DNA of 12,113 bases from Flavobacteriales bacterium UBA5692. Its GTDB lineage: Bacteria > Bacteroidota > Bacteroidia > Flavobacteriales_D > Sanyastnellaceae. The notes below the pieces were generated by a model. It made no database searches, was not told the origin of the DNA, and saw only the letters and a list, made by a program, of their open reading frames with translations. The translations under genes and the position numbers were made by a program. Below are positions 1 to 6,478 of this stretch, piece by piece. How positions within the stretch are numbered: the first letter of the stretch is position 1; every line of letters starts with the position of its first letter. The stretch is taken from the NCBI GenBank assembly GCA_002420235.1, contig DIHQ01000063.1:1-12113 (forward strand). Reading direction: 5' to 3'.

Positions 1-19
1 TCGACTCCCGCCGGCTCCA
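1..19 (+). ncRNA. 3' end of a tRNA-type RNA (tmRNA or tRNA-Ala), cut by window edge
   Basis: The first 19 bases fit positions 55-73 of a tRNA fold exactly: T-loop TCGACT, T-stem 3' strand CCCGC, acceptor 3' strand CGGCTCC and discriminator A. U at position 70 of the acceptor arm is what the G3:U70 pair of alanyl-tRNA and tmRNA would need. The 5' part lies outside the window, so the pairing partner and the anticodon or tag sequence cannot be seen. The discriminator is followed by CTA, so a full CCA is not encoded, as is common in Bacteroidota. A tmRNA 3' end and a tRNA-Ala fit about equally well. Confidence 0.55.
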
Positions 20-23
20 CTAA

Positions 24-43
24 ATGTGAATTCTTTGTCACAT
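24..43 (+). terminator. possible hairpin terminator after the edge RNA gene
   Basis: A 6-bp perfect stem (ATGTGA with TCACAT) and an 8-base loop begin five bases after the RNA 3' end, followed by a short CTTT. The stem is AT-rich and there is no long T tract, so this is a weak candidate supported mainly by its position. Confidence 0.28.
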
Positions 44-150
44 CTTTACTATGGGTTCACTAGGGTTTCATCCACAGATTAACCAGATATTTGACTGAAG
101 TCCATTGGAAGAAGGTGTGATAATGTGGCACAGTATTTGGATAGAGCGGG

Positions 151-930
151 ATGATGCACCTATTCATCAATAGCCAACAACTGGTATCGTGGTCCCTTAT
201 TCTTTTGATTGTTCTGCCGTCCTGCTCGAGTAGTATTCTTATTTCTTCGTACCCAAGTGAAGCTGATGTTTTTACCAACGGAACTTTCGTAGGGAAAACA
301 CCGATACGCCACTGGGACAACGAACCCAGTGGAAGTATGCTGGATGTGAGGATGAAAAAAGATGGCTACGAAGACTTAACCGTTGAGATCGAAAAAAAAG
401 GACGAGTCAACCTCAGAGCCTTAATGTGCTGGTGGATGTTAATTCCTTTAGGATGGATGGAGAAGTACCCTGCTGGCTTCTACGGGCATTTACAACCCGT
501 ATCAAAGGAATATTCTCCACTACGTGTGGAAGTTCAGACGAAAGAGGCCTTAGGCTCGAATATTTTTGTTGTTGCTCTTGAGAATACCCCTTGTCATGGA
601 TCGTCAAATAAGTCCGTGCTGGAGGCATCTCTTGGTATTCGGTTGATGGAGAAGTTTCGGGTATTGGAACGTCAGGCCCTGGACATTGTAAGCTCAGAAC
701 AACAACGAAATATGACGGGACTCCATGATGAGTCCAGCATTGTGGATGCGGGAAAGTTCTCTGGTGCTAAGGGAGTGGTAATGATCAGCCAATTGTGCGA
801 TGAAAGAGTGACTTTAACGTCCTTGCGCTATGTAGATTGCGAGAGTGGAGCACTGCACTGGGCCGTGCTGGCCGAAAATCAGAATATGGACGATATCGTT
901 CGCGAATTATTCCATCACCTAGGCTCGTAA
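151..930 (+). CDS. lipoprotein with PEGA-like and CsgG-like domains
   Basis: This encodes a 259-residue predicted lipoprotein. A hydrophobic segment (residues 11-24) leads to a lipobox ending LPSC, with Cys25 as the likely lipidated residue. Residues about 28-80 resemble a PEGA domain (YPSEADVF, then GKTPI, then KKDGYEDLTVEI). A hydrophobic stretch at 91-103 (MCWWMLIPLGWM) precedes KYP, a layout seen in other PEGA lipoproteins. Residues about 135-259 resemble the CsgG/LpoB-like fold: a VV strand, then FRVLERQALDIVSSEQQ, GLHDESS, and GAKGVVMISQL. Such proteins sit at the outer membrane in secretion or cell-wall assemblies. The partner is unknown. The gene is convergent with the next gene, 24 bases away. 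A decayed paralogue of its C-terminal half lies at 4938-5294. ATG 154 is an equally possible start. Confidence 0.82.
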   Translation: MMHLFINSQQLVSWSLILLIVLPSCSSSILISSYPSEADVFTNGTFVGKTPIRHWDNEPSGSMLDVRMKKDGYEDLTVEIEKKGRVNLRALMCWWMLIPLGWMEKYPAGFYGHLQPVSKEYSPLRVEVQTKEALGSNIFVVALENTPCHGSSNKSVLEASLGIRLMEKFRVLERQALDIVSSEQQRNMTGLHDESSIVDAGKFSGAKGVVMISQLCDERVTLTSLRYVDCESGALHWAVLAENQNMDDIVRELFHHLGS

Positions 931-954
931 CATTAATACGGTATTGTTTTTGCC

Positions 955-1779
955 TCACCTCGCACGAAATACCTTCTCAACTTCGCCATTGCTGTAGATA
1001 TAAAAGAGCAATGTATTGGGTGTTGGTAGTCTTTCTCTTCCTGTACAATCTACTATTTTGAGCAACTCACGGGAATGGGTGTTTTCGTTTAATGCAGGAC
1101 TAGGACTGTTTAATGGCAACTCGCAGTTGGATGTAAAAAAGTCTGCCACGCCCTGCTCTAAGTAGCAATTGAGGGAGATTTGGCAAGCGCCCGACCATGC
1201 GAAATTCAATGGATTGAGCAATCCAGATGATGAGCCAATACCTTCAATGATATTTGGAAAACTATTGATTTGATAGCGCTTACGCCATGTTCCAGAAACG
1301 TAAACAGAATCAATTGTGTGAATGACTAAGCTATAATCGGATGGTCCGCCGGGCGTTTGAAAATAATAGGGGTCCGGAACGGTGTCGCCCACGGTCAAGT
1401 TGAAATCATAGGCAAGGTATTCCTCGGACTCTGCTGAGGTAGGATTTGGCAAGACGAAGACCCTTTTGTTTTCCTCTCGGATTCCAATTATACCAACAGA
1501 TGTTGAAAAGGATTCATTACACCACTGACCCAGATCTGTCCCTTGCTCGTACTCCGTAAATCGATTGAATTGCACGTATTCGGTTCCTCCTGAAGAGATG
1601 GTACCAACAACAGTATAAATATTTCGATAAGCCCACCAGCAGTCAAAATCTGTGCAACTGTGAACGTCTACCCAGATATCTGATGAGTCCACTGTCGAAA
1701 TTATTGGTACATAAGCCTGTCCTACACTAGTGTTACTTACAAGGCAAACAGAGAAAAAAATGCAGAAGATTCTGGCCAT
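955..1779 (-). CDS. T9SS-exported protein with type A-like C-terminal sorting signal
   Basis: The frame is open from 1968, but the ATG at 1779 is preferred. It begins a clean signal peptide (MARIFCIFFSVCLVSNTSVG) with likely cleavage near residues 20-22, while the 63 codons upstream look non-coding. The resulting protein has 274 residues. The middle matches a secreted family I know from Bacteroidota: IGIREENKRVFVL, YDFNLTVGDTVP, IDSVYVSGTWRKRYQI and IEGIGSSSGLL. The tail (about 239-274: LLKIVDCTGRER, then PNTLLFYIYSNGEVEK) is a T9SS sorting-domain ending. The protein is therefore likely translocated across the outer membrane and released or surface-anchored. Its biochemical function is not recognised. 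It follows the 1984-2817 gene on the same strand with a 204-base gap, so it probably has its own promoter. Confidence 0.85.
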   Translation of the reverse strand: MARIFCIFFSVCLVSNTSVGQAYVPIISTVDSSDIWVDVHSCTDFDCWWAYRNIYTVVGTISSGGTEYVQFNRFTEYEQGTDLGQWCNESFSTSVGIIGIREENKRVFVLPNPTSAESEEYLAYDFNLTVGDTVPDPYYFQTPGGPSDYSLVIHTIDSVYVSGTWRKRYQINSFPNIIEGIGSSSGLLNPLNFAWSGACQISLNCYLEQGVADFFTSNCELPLNSPSPALNENTHSRELLKIVDCTGRERLPTPNTLLFYIYSNGEVEKVFRAR

Positions 1780-1983
1780 TGAATGCAATTTAGTCAAGGG
1801 CAGCTTTGTTTTGATAACCTTGCCATAACTGATAAATACTCGCAATCCATCGACTTTGATAGGTGGGTAGTTTCCGCAAGCTCCAACTGAAACGTAATTA
1901 AAATTGCTGTCAGTATTCATTTTAAGAAGTCCGGTCCTCTTGTCATAATGCTTGAAAAAGCCGAACAAGGAAACCTTGTGGCT

Positions 1984-2817
1984 TTAATGTCGATAAGAAC
2001 CGTCTGGAGTTACTGCAGGCATGGAATAACGCGGATCTGTTAGCAGGCGGTAGATCGCTGTATCGGTGGTTGCCACCTTGTTTTTTGTGTTGAGAGTCCA
2101 TTCGTGGCCAATTTCATGAAGGCGATTCTGTTGCACACCAATTACCGATGTAAGAGCCCAGTAGAGGTACTCGATGGTTTGGCATGAAGCGTAATCGCAG
2201 GTTTTATCTGTGTACGTGTACCAAGCCGTAGCGGGGTATTCTTCTGGGATCTCTTCAAAATATCCGCCACGAGCAAGGTCCATTGCAATGGCTAATTCAG
2301 ACCCATGAGACTGACCAAACACATCGGGGTATGCCTTCGAAAGACCGGCGTGGTGCACAAGGTGAAGAACTTCTTCCAGCGATGCATCAAACTGACCGGT
2401 TTGTCCTTCAATTACATATTTGGGCATGATCTCGTCATTGCCCAAATCTTGACCGATACGATCGGGTACAAAGCTCCGAAATAAGTCTAGTGGTGTATTC
2501 CATAATACCAGGTAGGCTTTGTTCTCGTGGAGTTTGGCTAAGACATTTAAATCGTCCACTTCACCATCCTCGTTGTTGTCGAGATACTGTGCCAAAACAT
2601 TGGCCACATGCAGCAGTTTTGTGTCGTTCACCTTCGAGCTCGCATAAACATCCACACCGAAGACGACGACCTTTCTTTTGAATCGTTTTGTCCCCCGGTC
2701 AGAATTAGCTACAATTTTAAAATGAGGATCATCGCCGGGCTCGATGAATGCCAAATGGTCATTGTTGCAACCGCAGGCGAATGTTGTAAAAGAAATAAGG
2801 GTGAAGAAGTATTTCAT
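1984..2817 (-). CDS. predicted lipoprotein with calcium-loop-like segment and His-rich motifs
   Basis: ATG 2817 is chosen because it starts a lipoprotein signal (MKYFFTLISFTTFACGC, lipid on Cys15 or Cys17). The frame is open to 2931, but the extra 38 residues lack signal-peptide character. The protein has 277 residues. Residues 80-89 (DNNEDGEVDD) look like an EF-hand or dockerin-type calcium loop. EEVLHLVHHAG lies at 148-158, a CDYASC pair at 207-212 and HEIGHEW at 234-240. The last formally matches the HExxH zinc-protease pattern. From memory, similar uncharacterised proteins occur in marine bacteria and invertebrates and share the EExxH...HAG block and the LLTDP...PDG ending. A metal-dependent enzyme is possible but not shown; I do not assign a function. 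Confidence 0.8.
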   Translation of the reverse strand: MKYFFTLISFTTFACGCNNDHLAFIEPGDDPHFKIVANSDRGTKRFKRKVVVFGVDVYASSKVNDTKLLHVANVLAQYLDNNEDGEVDDLNVLAKLHENKAYLVLWNTPLDLFRSFVPDRIGQDLGNDEIMPKYVIEGQTGQFDASLEEVLHLVHHAGLSKAYPDVFGQSHGSELAIAMDLARGGYFEEIPEEYPATAWYTYTDKTCDYASCQTIEYLYWALTSVIGVQQNRLHEIGHEWTLNTKNKVATTDTAIYRLLTDPRYSMPAVTPDGSYRH

Positions 2818-2941
2818 GCGCTTAATTCTAACGATTTGCAAGGGCTTACTAAAAGTTTCGTGGCCTGACTCATAGAAGCAACAGTGACTGATGGTTTTCG
2901 GCTTCGACCCTGACCGATTCGGATTGTACAAATTCGTGCGG

Positions 2942-3418
2942 TCACAATATCATTTGCATTCGGGTGTCGGCCCGATCGTATATGCAATCAGTTGGCATTG
3001 GAATGGTCTTAAAACCAAATTTCTTGTAGAGGTGCAATGCACTTTGCAGGGAGCTATGTGAGTACAGTTCAATTGTTTGCACCTCACGTTGTCGGCACAG
3101 ACCTATAATGAACTCCATCATCTGGTGGCCAAAACCCAGGCCGCGGTGTCTATTGTGAACCGCCATTTTGTTGAGTTCTATCATCGATTCTCCTCTTGGT
3201 GTTAGGGCAAACGTAGCGATGGCCTTTCCCGCCAAAAGTCCAAAATAAACGTCACCGCCAGGTTCTAGCACCATTTTTTCTGGATTGGATAGAACTTCAA
3301 GATCATAAGGTTCTATAAGGAAATGGTCCTCCAGCCATGCCTTGTTCAGCTCAAAAAAAACCTTTCGGTAGGTCGGCTCGAAAGGGATAAATTTTAGTGA
3401 TTTCGCTCGTTCGTTCAT
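2942..3418 (-). CDS. GNAT family N-acetyltransferase
   Basis: This 158-residue protein is a cytoplasmic acetyl-CoA-dependent acyltransferase of the GNAT fold. The N-terminus (FIPFEPTYRKVFFELNKAWLE, broken here as FIPFEPTYRK and VFFELNKAWLE) is typical of a bacterial GNAT subgroup. Motif A is at about 79-98: MIELNKMAVHNRHRGLGFG, with RHRGLG as the pyrophosphate-binding loop. Motif B is at about 117-136: ELYSHSSLQSALHLYKKFGF. The length is normal and the protein looks intact. The substrate cannot be read from sequence; small-molecule amines, amino acids or protein N-termini are all possible. It lies 124 bases upstream of the 1984-2817 lipoprotein on the same strand and is divergent from the Kunitz gene. 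Confidence 0.9.
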   Translation of the reverse strand: MNERAKSLKFIPFEPTYRKVFFELNKAWLEDHFLIEPYDLEVLSNPEKMVLEPGGDVYFGLLAGKAIATFALTPRGESMIELNKMAVHNRHRGLGFGHQMMEFIIGLCRQREVQTIELYSHSSLQSALHLYKKFGFKTIPMPTDCIYDRADTRMQMIL

Positions 3419-3717
3419 AAGGTTAAATCTGTTGGATGAGGTTCGTCTCCTCGCAGTTTGGGTAGGATAGGCGTCTATCCCCTAGTCTCAACAAGCGTGT
3501 CAGGTTTTCGAATGTTGCATCTAAGATTGAGAATCCATTTAATACAGATGAAGTCAAAGTTCGATGTTGATGTGCAAATGGAGGCTTTGCCTTTTTACTT
3601 TCATTAATCATTATTAAGTTGTTCTTTCTCACCATGGCAGAGGTGACGGATGCTCAAATAGGAAGCCACTTTATATATTGGGTCGAGGTTCTCTGTACTT
3701 ATTTTTATCATTGGATA

Positions 3718-3978
3718 ATGCGGTCAATTCGAAACGGGTTTGTAAATGTCTTTTTATGTGCTGGGCTCATAGTTATTTGCACTCGATGCAAACAGGACTG
3801 CGAGCTCATTATGATGGAATGTGAACTGATTCCTGATAGCGGTCCATGTGAAGCGGCCATAACTAAGTACTACTTTGATTCTGTTGACGAAGTGTGCAAG
3901 GCATTTGTCTGGGGCGGCTGTGAGGGGATCGTTCCTTTTGATTCGATGGAGGAATGTCAGCAATGTGAATGCCGCTGA
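3718..3978 (+). CDS. small exported protein with Kunitz/BPTI-type inhibitor domain
   Basis: ATG 3718 gives an 86-residue protein with a basic start (MRSIRNG) and a hydrophobic export segment (about 8-20). The frame is open from 3619, but the extra 33 residues precede this signal. The mature part is a Kunitz domain: CELIPDSGPC, then KYYFDSVDEVC, then KAFVWGGCEG, then FDSMEEC. Spacing between the first four domain cysteines (8, 15 and 7 residues) equals BPTI. The next interval is 11 rather than 12, and the end reads CQQCEC, so the last disulfide may be shifted. Kunitz domains typically block serine proteases by inserting the loop after the second cysteine. Here the P1 residue would be Glu, so trypsin inhibition is unlikely. 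Further cysteines (CTRCKQDC) lie just after the signal, and the lipobox is unclear. Confidence 0.8.
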   Translation: MRSIRNGFVNVFLCAGLIVICTRCKQDCELIMMECELIPDSGPCEAAITKYYFDSVDEVCKAFVWGGCEGIVPFDSMEECQQCECR

Positions 3979-4160
3979 TTTTGCAGATTCAGGTGATAAA
4001 CGTGGTGTGATTTTTTCGTTAAGATGCACTGAATTTGAATTTTAAGAGGTTCATATTAGGGCTAAATTCCTATCTCAAAGGTGATTGAAAAAGGGCGCGC
4101 TGTGAATAATTTACTCCTGTCTCAATGTGACGTAAGATTTGATAATATTACTTTCCCAGT

Positions 4161-4937
4161 ATGAAGAATAAACTTTTTTGCGTTGTCATCTGGTTACCAC
4201 TTCTGTTGATTTCTTGCACAGTTGCTCAGCCCGGTACGATTTATGTAAAACAGCGCTTAGGAAAGCTTGACCCAAGAACTCGAATTGATGGGTTAATCTT
4301 GGTCAATCCATTGACGACAAAATTGATTGTTTTGCCGACTCGAACGACCACAGGAGAGCTGCGGCTGAGCTTGCCCTCGAAGGAAGGGCTGAATGTGCTG
4401 ACGGAAGTGTCCATCTTATTCAAGATTAAGCCCAAAGAGGTGATTAATATTATTCAGAATCTCGGTGCCGAAAGCGATTACTCGCTCGTCATCAAGAATA
4501 CATTCCGGTCTGCTGCTGCTGATATCACTGCGAAGTACCTCGCAAAAGATATGCACTCCGGCAAGCGGGATGAAATTGAATTGGAAGTGCGAGAAAAAAT
4601 GGCTGAAACATTGGCTCCGCGAGGTATTGATATTGAAGCAGTTCTGCTAAAAAGCATTGAATTACCAACGGAGCTTTATGCGGCTGTAGAGAATAAGCTC
4701 AAGGCTGAACAAGAGGCGCAGCGTATGGAATTTGTTCTTCAGACGGCACGGCAAGAGGCCGAGAAAAAGCGCATTGAGGCCGAAGGCATTCGTGATGCCC
4801 AAATAATCATTCAGGAAGGCATGACGGATAACAATATTGCTTGGCGCAGTTTGGAGGTTTTACAAGAACTGGCCGCTTCGCCGAATGCGAAACTTATCAT
4901 TACCGATGGTCAAGCACCGGTTTTAATAAACGAATGA
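4161..4937 (+). CDS. SPFH/band 7 (prohibitin-like) lipoprotein
   Basis: This 258-residue protein has a signal of MKNKLFCVVIWLPLLLISC, a good lipobox with Cys19, so it is probably lipid-anchored outside the cytoplasm. An SPFH domain covers about 22-180. Visible blocks are PGTIYVKQRLGKL, LPSKEGLNVLTEVSILFKI, the helix SLVIKNTFRSAAADITAKY, and LAPRGIDIEAVLLKSIELP. A charged helix at about 175-215 (ENKLKAEQEAQRMEF, then QEAEKKRIEAEGIRDAQ) should form the coiled coil used for ring assembly. The tail (NAKLIITDG) matches the usual prohibitin-like ending. SPFH proteins scaffold membrane domains and often regulate proteases. Most are anchored by a transmembrane helix, so the lipoprotein form is noteworthy. 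The stop is followed at once, in the same frame, by a gene relic. Confidence 0.88.
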   Translation: MKNKLFCVVIWLPLLLISCTVAQPGTIYVKQRLGKLDPRTRIDGLILVNPLTTKLIVLPTRTTTGELRLSLPSKEGLNVLTEVSILFKIKPKEVINIIQNLGAESDYSLVIKNTFRSAAADITAKYLAKDMHSGKRDEIELEVREKMAETLAPRGIDIEAVLLKSIELPTELYAAVENKLKAEQEAQRMEFVLQTARQEAEKKRIEAEGIRDAQIIIQEGMTDNNIAWRSLEVLQELAASPNAKLIITDGQAPVLINE

Positions 4938-5294
4938 AGCTTTAATCTTATCGTTGTGACCAATGACAATGACCCTTGTCAAGGGCCATAGGCTGACTTG
5001 GTATTTGAATGTCTTGTAACGTCGAGCAGTAGATGTGTTGAGTTCAGATAACACCCGCAGATAAGCGGGCTAATTCATGACAAGTTGAGCTTTGTGGATG
5101 CAGGTAGTTTATCTCCCACAAGGAAAGAGGTCATGGTACATGAGGTTTGCGACCATAAAGCAGCTACAACATCCTTCCGTTTTGTGGAGTGCGAAAGCTG
5201 AGCTCCGCAATGTGCTATGCTAACTAAAAACAATGATTTCAACGATAGCACTCGATTATTATGCGATTGTCTGAAATCATTAAATATCAATTAG
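4938..5294 (+). pseudogene. decayed paralogue of the CsgG-like domain of the 151-930 lipoprotein
   Basis: Reading frame 4938, 4941 and onward with stops ignored gives a sequence that aligns with residues 135-259 of the 151-930 protein. The first block (4938-4985) has 7 of 16 identities, including VV, N, PC and G. A stretch of about 12 codons is then missing. From Phe169 (5004) the alignment runs on with one extra codon (5073). Residues 193-259 align without gaps to 5079-5279 with about 27 of 67 identities, for example VDAGKFS with VDAGSLS and TSLRYVDCES with TSFRFVECES. In-frame stops are TAG 4989, TAA 5049 (opposite Gln184) and TGA 5199 (opposite Gly233, GGA to TGA). The original stop is probably TAG 5292-5294. 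The 5' half (signal peptide and PEGA domain) is gone and no start is visible, so this is very likely non-functional. Confidence 0.75.
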
Positions 5295-5409
5295 TGGCGG
5301 CCAAAGCCACGGGTGTCACTTTTGATTCAAAGATTTATTTCTCCTTGGCATTGGAATGGATACAAAGGTTTAGGTCTTAATTTTAATCCCTGTTGACCAC
5401 GCCTGACCC

Positions 5410-6423
5410 ATGCGCTTAACAGTGTCCATTGTTTTTTCAATTTATAGTGTGATCATCAATGCCCAAGATTGTGAAGATCTGCAGTTGCATGGGCTCTGGC
5501 TCGACCCTTTTAATGACCAAAAAATCAACCTCCTCTGCTCGAACCTTTCATCCGATGAAATTTACAGTTATCCGCATTGGATTGCCAAAGATGAGGATGG
5601 AAATGTGATTTCCGAAGAAGAAGTAATGTACTTCGGAATCGCAGGTTCATCCTATCATGTAATGGATGCGTTTGAGCCATGGCAAGATGCTAATGCATCT
5701 GTTGATTTGATTCTCGAGCTGTGGACTGGTTTTGGCGAACAAATGGCTTGTTCAGTACCCTGGATCTTTAATCCGACCGAACTGCTTTGGACAGGTACTG
5801 GGATTGGGGGGTGTTTTCCTGTTACGTTCAATGCATATGCATACGGCTCTGCATCATCTTCGTTGAGTTTAAGTCTAGTTGATGGTGCTGGTAATACTGT
5901 TCTATCGCAATTGATGGTCTTCGATGAAAGCACAGGCTATCAGAGTACATCCGATTCCTTATGCATAGCTCAGGATGAATGTTACCTGCTAACCCTGAGT
6001 AGCGATGCGTTAGAAAACATTTCGATTGAATTGGTTGATCCTAGTGAATTTTCCTCGTGGAATATGAGTCACTGGACTTTTCAGATGAACGAAAAGACTT
6101 TGACGGAGTTAGATACCACATTTCAGCTTGACTTGTACGGTGGTGATTGTACTAATCTGTTGATAGCCGAGGAGATTCGTCCCATTTTCAACGCATATCC
6201 GAATCCTTCGAATGGACTGGTTCAAATCAACCCAGGTGTCTCACTGGAAGGAGGTCGCTACTACTTATTTGAATCTGGTGGGAGGCTTGTCCGTGAAGAT
6301 GTGCTCAATGTAGGTCAGAAAATATTGGATTTCAGCGATATCAAAAGCGGAAGTTATCAGCTGATTCTATTCAAGGACGGACAACAACTTGCGAGCCAAT
6401 TGCTCCTTGTAGAAGCGAGGTAA
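5410..6423 (+). CDS. secreted protein with T9SS type A sorting domain
   Basis: This 337-residue exported protein has a signal peptide MRLTVSIVFSIYSVIINAQ, with cleavage likely near residue 18. The C-terminus from about 259 is a classical T9SS type A domain: FNAYPNPSNGLVQI, then YYLFESGGRLV, and SGSYQLILFKDGQQL near the end. The middle (20-258) is acidic and cysteine-containing, with beta-rich segments such as SSSLSLSLVDGAGNTVL, which suggests an immunoglobulin-like or jelly-roll fold, but I recognise no specific family. It is probably secreted or attached to the cell surface. It lies 55 bases before another T9SS cargo gene on the same strand, so the two may be co-transcribed. Upstream is the pseudogene relic. 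Confidence 0.87.
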   Translation: MRLTVSIVFSIYSVIINAQDCEDLQLHGLWLDPFNDQKINLLCSNLSSDEIYSYPHWIAKDEDGNVISEEEVMYFGIAGSSYHVMDAFEPWQDANASVDLILELWTGFGEQMACSVPWIFNPTELLWTGTGIGGCFPVTFNAYAYGSASSSLSLSLVDGAGNTVLSQLMVFDESTGYQSTSDSLCIAQDECYLLTLSSDALENISIELVDPSEFSSWNMSHWTFQMNEKTLTELDTTFQLDLYGGDCTNLLIAEEIRPIFNAYPNPSNGLVQINPGVSLEGGRYYLFESGGRLVREDVLNVGQKILDFSDIKSGSYQLILFKDGQQLASQLLLVEAR

Positions 6424-6478
6424 ATTCATTCGTAATGCGGTTAATTGAGTCCATCGGGATTACTACAGATTTCTTGAA

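Noticed and set aside
931..951. AATAC-G-GTATT followed by GTTTTT as a terminator between the convergent genes
   Set aside because: The real stem is only about 4 A-T pairs with a 3-base loop, which is too weak despite the T run.
1780..1968. N-terminal extension of the 955-1779 T9SS protein
   Set aside because: It would place 63 residues without signal-peptide character in front of a clear signal peptide, so the internal ATG at 1779 is the better start.
3423..3635. 70-codon minus-strand open frame just upstream of the GNAT gene
   Set aside because: The spacing to the GNAT start is operon-like, but the product has no recognisable domain or signal, and the frame lies in the region divergent from the Kunitz gene. 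Most likely chance.
4973..4985. CCCTTGTCAAGGG as terminator of the SPFH gene
   Set aside because: It has no T tract and lies within the aligned part of the pseudogene, where the bases are explained by former codons.
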